Shown here in pieces: positions 11,301 to 24,366 of a stretch of 64,000 bases of DNA. The notes beneath the pieces were generated by a model, which had not been told where the DNA came from, searched no databases, and was given only the letters and a program-made list of their open reading frames with translations. The position numbers were made by a program, and so were the translations under genes. Position 1 is the first letter of the stretch. Every line of letters starts with the position of its first letter. Origin of the DNA: Cloeon dipterum (Eukaryota; Arthropoda; Insecta; Ephemeroptera; Baetidae); NCBI RefSeq assembly GCF_949628265.1, contig NC_088786.1:14880001-14944000 (forward strand). Reading direction: 5' to 3'.

Positions 11301-14300
11301 AAAAGAGACATTTTGATCGAAACTGATGTTCAAAACTCGCTTATCGTGTGGTCTGATGCCTTGCACTTCCCAAATCCTCTCATTTTCCCACTGAATCGCG
11401 CACAAGCTGAGCGAACCATTTTCGAAACCGACAATCAGCATTTGACCATCAACCTGAAATAAATAAATTTCACACCATTTGCGATTCCTTTAATTGAAGC
11501 GCATACATTTTTCGGTAGCCAGTACAGAATGGCCACCTCCATTTCAAAATACTTGTCCAGAAATTTTCCCGTCACGTAATTGTGCACCAGAATCCTTCCA
11601 TTTGGGCCAACTGTGGCGAAGAAGGGTCCAAAAGAGCAAACTACCATTGAGATTATTCTTCCTGCGTGGCACCTATTTCAACGAAAATGTTCCAGGTATC
11701 GATTTGTTAAGGAATCATGGAGAGCAGTTCCAGGTGAATTTTGGTGGTTCTTATGGACGCAAAGTTTTGGCGTAAAATTTCTAACTTACTTACTTTAAGT
11801 TACTTAAAGTACTAATAGCTAAGATGAAGGGTGATTCCAATCTTAGTTTTAAGTTGAAAAACCTGCTCCAAGCCGCTCTTTGACCTTTAAATTGAAAATG
11901 TGCCTAGCATTGAGTTGATCTATTTTTTACAATCGAACTTTCTTACGCACTCTAAGGGTAGCCAAAATGAACCATTTTAGGCAATTTCCAACCTTCAGAG
12001 TGTGACCCTGACATGACCCTGAGTGTCAAAATTGTCATAAATCAATAAGTTTGGTGTCAGACCCTGTGAAGTATCAGAAATTCCTGCAGGGAATCCTGGA
12101 CACCGGATTGTTACTAAGATCGAATAGCCCTATGGAAACATGGAGAGTCGAAATTTAGGAAGAATTTTTTCTAATCTTTTGAAATTAATTTAATTGGTTG
12201 GAACTTATCCGGGATTATTTATAGCATATTTTGGATTTCCAATTTGAACTCAGATCGGAGCAGAAAACAATTGAAATGACACCAAATCTGATAATTTAGG
12301 ACAATTTCAGAAAAAAATCAAGTGCCCACCCACTTAAAAATTTCAACGACAAAAATTTGGGTTTAACTGCCGCATAAATTCACCTACAACTGCTCTTGAA
12401 TTTTTATTTACTTAAGTAATTGTTTGCAAATTGACGGTGCTTGCTCCTCTCCTTTCAGCGTTGGACCAACGTCAGCAAGCCAAATTGCTCCAAGAGCGTC
12501 CTACATGAAGGGGTATATAACTAATGTTTGTATATCAATTGATAATTATAAACTTTAATTTAATGGCAATTTAAAAGTTGTATTTATAAAACCTCGAGTA
12601 AAAGTGAATATTTTAAAAATTGTCTTTAGCACTCGTTTTATACAAATATTAAATTTTCAACGCTTTTACAACCTGAAGCAACCAGGTAAGTCCATCTGGC
12701 TGGGTAGGCAGTTCAATTTTGGAAACGAGACAGCTGTTCTCACCGATGGTGAAGTAAACAACGGACTCATTTCTGCAGTACAGTCCGTCGTGACGGGCAT
12801 TCAGTTTTTCCATGTCCCATGCGCGCACCCATCCGTCAGTACCTGCAACGTGAATTTCAAAATGCACGCCCTTTCGTAATGAGGAAACTTGTGTCCGTGA
12901 ACGTGCACCGATAAAGAATCACATAATTAACAATTGGATGAGTAAAACCTATTGAAATGAGCCAAGCATCGTGCCGATGAAAGGTGTACACAGGCGCCTG
13001 GTGACACGTGACCGCCCTCCGCGTGGTCAACTCAAAGCTTAGTTTATTGTTTGCCCAGATGAGAATGTTGCCCCAGTCACAACCACTTGCCACCTGTCAA
13101 CAGCAGATGCACATTGACGTAATGACCTTCAGATGCATTCATTTTAATGATTTTTTTCTTGCGCACAGTGCTTTGTCTCTTCTATATAATTTAATTCTCA
13201 AATTGTAACTTATTCGCGCTAGTTTAAATGCACAATTTTCAACAAATCCTATAATCTAAAATATTATTAAATTTCCAATCTCACAATACACAGATAAGAG
13301 TTATTCACAGCACCTTTCCATCCGCCAGAAATTCAAAGCCGACAATGTTTGACATCTCGGATGAGCCGAATTTCCCAATATCGCCAGTCAACTTGACGCC
13401 AGTGAAGGTTTTGGCCGTTTGCCAGAATTTAATGTGACCTTCACCTGTAAGGGAATGAGCAAAATAATATGTATAATCATTTAGTTAATTCTAGATCGTA
13501 CGCACCACCAGAAATTATGACGTCGGGCTGAACTTTGGAAAAGGCCGCCTTGAAGACGCACCTATTAGCCGCCTCACACTTGACCAGCATGGCACTTTTC
13601 TTCCAGTCCCAAAGCGCCAGTGTGAAGTCCGGAGCGCCTCCCAAAGAGCAGAGAATTGTTCCATCGTGACTGAATATTGGATTTTAAATTCCATTTAAGA
13701 CTTTCCGCTCATGTAAAAATGTAGTATTATTACTCAAAACAAATTTCATATTTTGATATACCCAAGAGTATTTGTGTAATAAAATTCATCGTAAAAATTA
13801 CTTGTAATCCAGGTAGACGAATGCCTTTTCAGTTCCGTTGGTGAGTGTGCTTACGACATCAAGAGTGGGCCAGCTGAGAACGTAAATGCTTGGTTTGTGT
13901 CCACGCTCGCCAATCGCCAACTGGCTTGAGTGGTAATTGGCCTAGAACGCGAAAATTGAGTGCAAAGGGGATTATTTGGATTGAAATTTTACGGAGATGT
14001 GGCCAACACCAGTACATCTGACGCTCCGCTGCAGCTTCATTTCACCGGTTTTAGTGTTGAGAAAGTGGATAATATTGCCAGAAACGTAAATCACCGTGTC
14101 TTCAATAGCACACAAATTGTACAGCTTCTTGCAATCATAGCCAAATGATTTTCTTTTGTTTTGGTTAAGACAAGGAAATAAAACGTGAGCTATAAATTCC
14201 ACGAGATATATAAAGCATAAAAAGTTTGAGAAAAATTTAAAAACCTTCAGTTATAAAATATGACGCTGATGTGTAAAAAGATCAACTTCAAAAAACATTA

Positions 14301-14463
14301 AAATATATCTCAAAAAAGTATATGAAGTCTATGTTGGTTTTTAAAAAGGATACTCTAACGTAACGTAACGAAGCATCCCCTCATCGCTGACAAGAGGGCC
14401 GACACAAATTTCGTTGATGTTTTTTGAGGCTTTTTCGACGATATTTTGCACAATACGGTCCAT
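5309..14463 (-). CDS. CFAP44: CFAP44-type cilia/flagella-associated WD40 + coiled-coil protein
   Basis: Axonemal protein of the CFAP43/CFAP44 tether complex, acting in motile cilia and sperm flagella. Exons (minus): 14463-14370, 14189-13993, 13941-13802, 13669-13506, 13444-13314, 13093-12949, 12842-12673, 12500-12412, 11672-11507, 11453-11187, 11131-10960, 10901-10733, 10537-10249, 10201-10044, 9989-9904, 9855-9750, 9417-9295, 8709-8379, 8115-7975, 7926-7868, 7815-7596, 7219-7136, 6958-6747, 6669-6531, 6419-6241, 6186-6075, 6018-5902, 5778-5653, 5599-5309. Every phase matches: 1558 aa. Residues ~40-731 are beta-propeller blades (KSFGYDCKKLYNL, SGGEGHIKFW, ASGCDWGNILIW, GTDGWVRAWD, VVTASDDGRVFLVHF, CFTAGDDGSIFMF). 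Residues ~732-1558 are largely helical, with landmarks remembered from CFAP44: EPEIE, CPTGCSQDLFDYV, RERQAKINELQIAVPLKLHQI and a C-terminal RLNELVLAQREQI/LLRCK. Somewhat shorter than human CFAP44 (about 1850 aa). Exon 1 donor, exon 15 acceptor and the exon 22 end are chosen by phase and are the weakest junctions. Confidence 0.9.
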
Positions 14464-14829
14464 TTTTCGACTAGCCCTGCTCAACTCAAATCAACACAAT
14501 CATTTGGAGTGGCGTTTCTATGGAAACGCACGCGCTATCTCACTGACAGCAATTGGTATGGATGCAATAAAACAGTAGTTTACTATTATATATATTATTG
14601 TAACATATTGCTATCAGAAATTTGTACGATAGAAATAAAGTGTAAATTAAAAAAGGACTTAGAAATAGATCAGAATATTATTTTTGCGAAAGCGTGAGGT
14701 AATTAGATTAAAAATAAAATTCAAGAATAATGCAATGAAAAATTATTATTTTGAAGTTGTTTATTAGCCAGAAAAATTGTGTGTACAAGGGTTTTTTGTT
14801 GGATATAATCTGGGGTTCAAATTTAACCG
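14464..14829. promoter_or_regulatory. Divergent promoter, CFAP44-type gene / 86-aa microprotein
   Basis: The 366 bases lie between two divergent ATGs (14463 minus, 14830 plus). They contain an RFX X-box close to the CFAP44 side. The rest is AT-rich. This arrangement suggests shared control of both genes, which is inference. Confidence 0.6.
14514..14527. promoter_or_regulatory. RFX X-box motif
   Basis: GTTTCTATGGAAAC matches the classical X-box pattern RYYNYY-WW-RRNRAC at every position. Its arms extend to a 7-bp perfect inverted repeat, GCGTTTC/GAAACGC (14512-14518 and 14523-14529). It lies 51-64 bases upstream of the CFAP44 ATG. RFX factors bind X-boxes near the starts of many cilium genes in animals, so the site fits the product. 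Confidence 0.8.
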
Positions 14830-15302
14830 ATGGGTTTTACTATTCACTCTGGTTCAACTGCGTTCCTTTGTTGCTCTCTAGTTTGGGCTATTTCTGGATC
14901 TGCGTTTTTTGTCTATGTTCTGAAAGTCTACCGGGCTATTTTGCGGTTCTTCGCACCAGTAGCGTGCTCGACCATGCCAGAAAAACGTGTAAGTGGCTCA
15001 TGGGCCTTTCGCTTCATAACTATCAGGTTTAACTCGCTTAAATCTTTTAAACATCCAACTTTATTTTGGTAACGTTAGTCCACTTTAATAAATTATAATA
15101 AAGAGCGATAAGAGTATAAAAAATTAGTATACTCTTAACATTATATTTTTTTGCAACGTTTTTATATTTTTTTGCTATATATTTCTACATTGTTTCCTAG
15201 GCCGAGACCAAAATCGTGATTGCAGATCCACAATTAGTTCCTCCAACAAATTCAAATGGAAATCCACCAGTACCTGGCAGAAAGTATTTTACAAAATTTT
15301 AA
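14830..15302 (+). CDS. Two-exon 86-aa single-pass membrane microprotein, unknown
   Basis: Not recognised. Exon 1 is 14830-14988 (53 codons), ending CGT before a consensus GTAAGT donor. Exon 2 is 15201-15302, after TTTCCTAG, adding 33 residues to a TAA. Phase is 0 on both sides. Residues ~9-37 form one long hydrophobic stretch (FLCCSLVWAIS, AFFVYVLKVY), followed by basic RAILRF. The tail is Pro-rich (VPPTNSNGNPPVPGRKYF). There is no cleavable-signal look, so a small integral membrane protein is likely. It is divergent from the CFAP44-type gene across a promoter with an X-box, hinting at a cilium or sperm role (inference). Its stop lies only 54 bases before the TRPA start, and I see no AATAAA between them. 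Confidence 0.65.
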
Positions 15303-15356
15303 TTAGATGTGGAAATTTTTAAAATATTATATTGAACAAGGTGCGACCAAAAATTA

Positions 15357-17816
15357 ATGATGTCATTTCACTCGGCGGTGAAGAAGGTTAGAGCCGCTGC
15401 TAAGCTAAAAGAGTCGTTTGACTCGTCTGAAGTTAGTGTTGACGGTTGCAAGGAAGAAGGGTGTAGGTTGGATGCGGACCGACACTTCAAACAAATCGTC
15501 AAAGCAATAAACGGCGACGCCAGCCACTCTCACCTCATTTCATGCGAGCACAAGAAAGAAGTGTATACAATGACTTTCAACAGCAACTCGTTTACCCTTT
15601 TACAGGGCGCTACAACTTTGCGCCGCCTTGACGTCATGAAAGACTTCCTGAAGCTTATTCCAGAGGTATAGAATAAAACAACAAATCCATGTGAATTTAA
15701 TAGTTTAGGGAGGGGGGGGAACTCTTCAATTGGGGATTTAGGTGAATTTCATATAAATGGTTACAACCCTGATTATAGGCGAATTTTTATGTTTGAAAAA
15801 AAATTATCAAATTAATCTACTGCCGCAACTTTTAGATTTTTTTTCAAAACTTCCTTAGTGTCATAGTGTAATTTTGGATTGATTTTGCTCACTGCAGCTA
15901 TTTAATTGATTGAAATTTCCAACGGCAGGTGGATGTGAACCAAATCTCAGCGGACAGTTTTGGCGAGACGGCCTTGCACCTGGCCGCACTGGCAAACTTT
16001 GAGGAAGGTGTGCGTCTACTGGTGGACAGCGGCGCAGTGGTGGACGCCCTGGACGCTCACGGCTTCACACCACTGCATCATGCAAGTCTGCACAAAAACA
16101 CGGAGGCGGTGCGGGCGCTGATCAGGGCCGGCGCCTCGCTTAAGCGAACGGCGCCGCGCTACTTCGACTTTTCGGCGCTGTCTATGGTGCTGCGGAAGAC
16201 GCCAAAGGCAGTAGACGCCGTCAACGAGCGCCTCGACGCGTCAATTTCTTTTTCCCAAGACGAGAAGGACGATGACGGCGACAAAGTGACGTTGGAGTTT
16301 GACCTGCGGGAGTGGCAGTGCGAGGACGGGCCCGTTTCGCTGCTGCACGTGTTTGCTAAGGAGCACGACCTTGAACACCCCTTGCTCCGTGTCCTTCTTG
16401 AGGAAAACTGGAGACGCGCCAAATACATTTACTATTGGCGGATAGGGTTTGGCATCTTGTTTCTCGCCAGCATCGCAGCCTACGTTTACACCAAGGGCGA
16501 GCCTCAATGGCAGGTAAATTTTTTACGAAAATATATATGTATAATGAATTAGTGGATTTGAAATGACACTTTCTGATTCATTTTGGGGAATGAAGGTTGT
16601 GGTCGAAAAATAAACATTTTTTAACACACACAGTAACCTTATCAGGCAATATTTCTTTTTATAATTTTATTTATTTATTTATTTTTGAAACAACTTATTC
16701 CTGGTAGATTCATTGCACGGAATTCATTATTGTGGACGTCTCATCTAAACAATTTTTCAAGTTTAAGTAGGACTCCGAAACAATTTAAAAATATCGTGAA
16801 GCTATTCTGGGTGCAGCAAATAATACTTTTTTAAATTCTAAATTTATAGATGCTCGACTGCATGGATTCAACTAAAACCTTGACCATGTTGACAGATATA
16901 CCCACTGCTCACGCTCGCCATTTGTGACTTTGTGAGGAAGGCGGTGAGCTTTGTGTCTTTCGCCAACAGCCCCGCCGCTTTTAAGTTCTGGAAAACACTG
17001 CTCACCTACCTGCAATCGTTTGATAACTATTGCGAGATTTTCTGCTACATAGGCGCGTGGGCCTTCTGGCGAGGCGACCAGGAGCTCAAGGACAGTATCG
17101 GCCCCATGGTTTTCTTGGCTTGCTGGTTTAAATTTATCGTTATGATCGGTGAATTCCGCATGTTTGGCTTGTATATCGACATGTACTACTTTGTGCTCAA
17201 GTCGTTCGTCAAGCTGATCCTTTCTTTCGGCGTCTACCTGCTCGGCTTCATTATCTGTTTCTGCATGTACTTCCGGGACGAAGAGCACTTTTCCTCCCTC
17301 TTCACGGCGTTGGTCAAAGTGGCCGCCATGATGGTCGGTGAGCTGGAGTACGGCGATTTGTTCAAGTCAATTTCAAGGCAGAACGGGACTGAAGGCTCCT
17401 TTGAGGTGCCTTGGCTCGTCGGCGCCAATGGGTTCTACAGCGTTTTCCCGCTGGCCTGCATTTTGATCTTCCTGGTGGCGGTTCCCATCGTTCTTATGAG
17501 TCTGCTGCTCGGTATTGTTGTGCAGGACGTGAACACAATCAAGAACCAGGCGCACTCGTTCCGCCTTGCGAGGAAAGCCGAGTTGGTTGAGTACTGTCTG
17601 ATCACCACCGCACACGTGTCCAGGTTCCTTAAGTCTGGTTGCTGTGATTCCAAACCGTGCTGGTCGTTCTGGCGCTGCATCAAACCAGAAAACAAGCGGG
17701 TGCAGGACAATGGTAAAATTGTAAGCAAGGAGTATGCCTTTGATAATGAGGAATTGCCAGTTTACATGCATGACGCGTATGAAATAGCAACTAGAAATTC
17801 GGTGCATGACCAGTAA
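15357..17816 (+). CDS. TRPA-family cation channel, short ankyrin N-terminus
   Basis: Transient receptor potential channel of the insect TRPA group (TRPA1/painless/pyrexia type): a thermo- or chemosensory cation channel of the plasma membrane. Exons: 15357-15665, 15929-16513, 16896-17816; all junctions phase 0; 604 aa. Two clear ankyrin repeats (GETALHLAA at ~116, GFTPLHHAS at ~149) and degenerate ones around them precede the acidic linker and pre-S1 segment (LEHPLLRVLLEENWRRAKYIYYW). S1 is ~270-291, S2 starts at ~299, S5 at ~400-424. The pore loop holds MMVGELEYGDLF (~443-454) and S6 is ~477-507, ending LLLGIVVQDV. Compared with the 900-1200 aa usual for TRPA, the ankyrin domain is very short. 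Either it is truly compact or upstream exons were missed; an in-frame TGA stands shortly before the chosen ATG, and AG|GTGCGACC at 15340 could be an acceptor. The pyrexia-like pre-S1 is suggestive, but I do not assign a subfamily. Confidence 0.88.
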
Positions 17817-18136
17817 ATCCTTCTAAACCATAAAAATAATTGATATAATGTTAATTAGGCTAACAAATTATACACAACTGCAATATAATAGCTCACATGT
17901 TTAGTCACCAAGATAACAATATAATTGTACACTTCCCTTATCACAATCGCATATGAATAATTTAGACGCAATCCAAATGCGACGTGACCTACAATAATTT
18001 AGAAATAGTATACATAAGAGTTATTCTTATCTATAGTTCAACAACATATTTGAGAAAAATAATTTACTTAAAGTCTTGCAACGAGTTTGGACTCTACCAG
18101 TTAACTGAGCGGTTGTGTTGAAAACAAAGTCAAGTA
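17817..18136. promoter_or_regulatory. Upstream region of cecropin-like gene with GATA motifs
   Basis: This 320-base gap lies between the TRPA stop and the cecropin-like ATG. Three WGATAR matches occur: AGATAA near 17911, TGATAA (minus) near 17938-17943, and AGATAA (minus) near 18028-18033. The second continues on the minus strand as GATAAGGGAAGT, a GATA site abutting a GGGAA kappaB-like half-site. No full kappaB consensus or TATA box was found. Confidence 0.4.
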
Positions 18137-18542
18137 ATGATTCTCTTGAGGCTGCTGTTGCTGACTTCTATTTTAACTGTGAGTTTGCAGAATATTGATT
18201 TTTGACTGTAGTAAATGACACCAGAATTTCAGATATTGATATCAAGCCTGCAATGTACTCCTTTGAAAATGGAGAACAATCAAATTGCAGAAGCTAGCTT
18301 CAGAATTGATCGGTTAAAATCAGACGAAGGTAAAATTATATTTGTTCAAATCCCAAAATAAACATTTTAACCCACCAATTTAAGCTGCTGAGAATGTGCG
18401 AAGTAAGCGAGGCTTGAAGAAGTTAAGAAAGTCTCTGAAGAAGTTTGGTAGAAAGGTGGAGAAAGGTTTCAAGGACGTGGCAGTAAAAATTGTTGTAGGA
18501 GTTCCTTCCGCTATTCTAGGATCAGCTGCTGTTGTAGGATAG
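18137..18542 (+). CDS. Cecropin-like antimicrobial peptide precursor (98 aa)
   Basis: Secreted prepropeptide with cecropin hallmarks; cecropins are membrane-active antibacterial helices of insect immunity. Exons: 18137-18178, 18233-18329, 18385-18542; phases 0 and 1 match; both introns are 54-55 nt. Residues 1-22 form a signal peptide (MILLRLLLLTSILTILISS). An acidic/polar propeptide follows, ending in the furin-type site R-S-K-R (52-55). The 43-residue mature peptide starts GLKKLRKSLKKFG, continues KVEKGFKDVAVKI, has a G-V-P hinge, then an apolar helix (SAILGSAAVV) and a final Gly suited to amidation. Net charge is about +9. The pattern basic helix / K-x-E-K...D / G-x-P / hydrophobic helix with Gly matches cecropin A and sarcotoxin I. 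Unlike the fly and moth genes I know, it carries a longer furin-processed propeptide and three coding exons. Poly(A) signal AATAAA lies at 18601. Function is inferred, not tested. Confidence 0.82.
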
Positions 18543-18600
18543 AAACATTCTGACTTTTTATGTATGCTCAAATTTAAAAACGTGTGAAATTATAGACCAT

Positions 18601-18606
18601 AATAAA
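18601..18606 (+). other. Candidate poly(A) signal of cecropin-like gene
   Basis: AATAAA 59 bases after the TAG stop. It lies between the convergent stop codons of the cecropin-like gene and ALKBH6, so the two 3' UTRs may overlap. Confidence 0.6.
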
Positions 18607-18694
18607 CAAGATTTTACAAAAATGAAAATAAATTATATTTATGTAGTTCCAGAAAGATGTGACAAATTATAGGATAAACAAAATTGAAGATGTC

Positions 18695-22066
<3,372 letters not shown>

Positions 22067-22472
22067 TGCATAGTTACAGGGCAAAAATTAGATTAATTTC
22101 AATGTCAATTTTCTCTGGTTTGTGCTGCGGACGAGCAAAACAAAGCACCCGGCTGTGACAGTGCTAGAGCAGGCAGTCAGTGATGCCAGCAGAAATTTGA
22201 TAGCAGGAGAGCAAGGCTGCCAACAATCTATCAAAATCCACAAGTATTTTCCAGATTTTTGACAGAAACATATATTTTATATTATTTTTTTATTTTCTTA
22301 ATTTTACTATATTGATTTATTTATCTAATTAACTTTTTTATGGTATCAGGCGTATTATTTGGGGTGTTGGGGTTGGCACTTCAGAAGACCAATAATCATA
22401 TTGAATGAAAAAGCAGAGGCGCATGAGCGGGGATAGTCTGCCAGTTACGCTGTAGAGACTATATATCCTATA

Positions 22473-22478
<6 letters not shown>

Positions 22479-22537
<59 letters not shown>
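22479..22537. repeat. (TA)n microsatellite, about 59 bp
   Basis: Uninterrupted TA dinucleotides, flanked on the left by an imperfect ATATATCCTATATATATG run. Confidence 0.97.
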
Positions 22538-22539
<2 letters not shown>

Positions 22540-23714
22540 CAACGATATATGACAATAATGACTTCATTAATAAAAAACATTTATATGGTATTACATTGGT
22601 AAATTTTAATATTTTTTTCCAATTCGTACAGTTTCGTGATCAGTTCAATAAATATCATTCAGTGAGCTTTCGTTTACAAACAATTAATTTATCGTTGTGA
22701 ACCTCGCAGCGCGCTATTGACTAATCAATTTTTCTTTTGGCTCCAAGTTAAGGATAAGCAAAGCTACAAAAATGGTACTTTTTACACACATTCATGAGCT
22801 TAATTGGCAAAACCAAAAATTATAAATTCTCATCTTATAATAATTATATAGTTCAATAATAATTCATAAAGGTCAAGAGAGGTAGAAATCGCTGATTGCA
22901 TCAAGTTCACAAAATCTCTCATTGCATAAATCTTGTGTGCTTAATTTTTCTCGCAAACAATGAGGGATGCATGAAAATTCGAAGCAATTAATTTAATTAG
23001 CAGTGAAAGCAAAAAACATTTTTCGTGATTCCGTGTGTTCATTAAGTTTTGAATTTGCAGGATAAAAATAATTATTACTTAAAGATCCTCCCATGAAAGC
23101 TAAATTCTTCCTCAGCTATTTCGCACTCTTCATTCAATTTCAATTTCTTTCCCGCAAGTTTGGTTGAGAGTTAAAATTCATTTTAATTTTGTAAATGCTA
23201 CATTTTGTTCTTCTATTAATTACAGTGTGATGAAAAATTGTGTGATTCGCACTAATACATCACCTCACTCAATCCGCAAACACACAAACTTTCGCCATTC
23301 ACAACATGGACAAATGCATCAAATGATAACTTTACTTCAATATATCGCAACTGTGAAAACTTATTTGGCACCATTAGTCCTGCACGATGAGACTCCTGCA
23401 TTTGCACTTCGTTTCCTATGACGAATGTAATCACTTTGAATACTAGTTCTCGATTTTCAATTAGTCTTGCTGCGCACGACACACTCTTCAGTAGTACCAC
23501 ATATTCATGTGCAATGTAACTTCCATCTATTGTCTTTATTTTTTGTTTATAAAATTGCTGTCGAGACGAGCTTTTACGCTATTCTCATTATTTACAAGAG
23601 TGTATAATTCGAAGCCAGTAAGTACTCCTGCACTGGCAGTTTTGCAAAAAAATTCTCGTAAGTGTACAGATACGTGCGGAGGGCGACTCTTGGGGGTTGC
23701 TGTGTGTGGTTGGC

Positions 23715-23768
23715 TCAACCCTCTCCGCCGACCTCTGCATGGGGGTGGAGATGGTGGTGGCTGTTCTG
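23715..23768 (-). other. Possible alternative terminal exon of the collagen (His-rich)
   Basis: After the acceptor TTTACAG on the minus strand, phase 0 reads QNSHHHLHPHAEVGGEG and a TGA. The exon ending ...GCGWRPPTK (24594) also ends in phase 0, so it could splice here instead of to 24477. TTTATT at 23536-23541 (minus AATAAA) could serve its 3' end. No transcript evidence; speculative. Confidence 0.2.
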
Positions 23769-23933
23769 CTGTAAATGCAATCGCGGCCCGCGCAGCAACT
23801 TATCACGCGCCAACGGCGGCTGTAATTTAGTGCATTTTTAAAACAAGTTTTCCTATTTTATTAAATTTCAATTGTATATAACGCAAGAAAACTAATCCAA
23901 TCACCAAGAATTAAGCGAGCGCAGACAATGTTC

Positions 23934-23939
23934 TTTATT
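23934..23939 (-). other. Candidate poly(A) signal of the collagen gene
   Basis: TTTATT on the plus strand reads AATAAA on the minus strand, about 430 bases past the collagen stop at 24367. Confidence 0.4.
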
Positions 23940-24366
23940 GTTACAGCGTTAGAAGATTGCTGTATAAGTATTTACAATTTCTAAGAAATATATATAACAC
24001 AAATTTTCTGAAAGACTAATTTTGAAACTGAGGGATTTTCAAAATTGATGGTAAAATTTGATTGATAATGCTTTCAGCTTTTGTTAAATTTCAATTTCTA
24101 TGATTTTACCAATACATATTTTAATAAAATACAAATTTACGAATCTAAATTCTTTTAATTATTTAATTTTTTTCAAATTTTTAGCATTCCAACAGATTTA
24201 ATGAGCATTTTTATGGATTTGATTTTCTATTTTTTTTTAAAAATTATTAATTCAAACTTGAATTAAATAGGACTTAATTCAGATTTTTTAGCCTTTTGTT
24301 AATGTAGCTGCGGAAAGAGTGCATACCTGGGGGCAACTGAAAATTGTGCGTTAGTCTTGAATGGGT

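Larger units (their letters stand above)
22067..24366. other. Intergenic: ALKBH6 upstream region and collagen 3' flank
   Basis: This stretch lies between the ALKBH6 start and the collagen stop, both on the minus strand. It holds a TA microsatellite, a candidate collagen poly(A) signal at 23934-23939 and a possible alternative collagen terminal exon at 23715-23768. Another minus-strand open stretch at about 23250-23580 lacks an early ATG, convincing splice sites or a recognisable family. Confidence 0.5.

Noticed and set aside
15340..15356. Starting the TRPA coding region at a spliced AG|GTGCGACC site
   Set aside because: Kept only as an alternative: the ATG-ATG at 15357 follows an in-frame TGA and no upstream TRPA exon was recognised.
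23250..23583. Minus-strand open stretch of about 110 codons in the collagen 3' flank
   Set aside because: No early ATG, no convincing acceptor/donor in phase with the collagen, and no recognisable family; likely chance.
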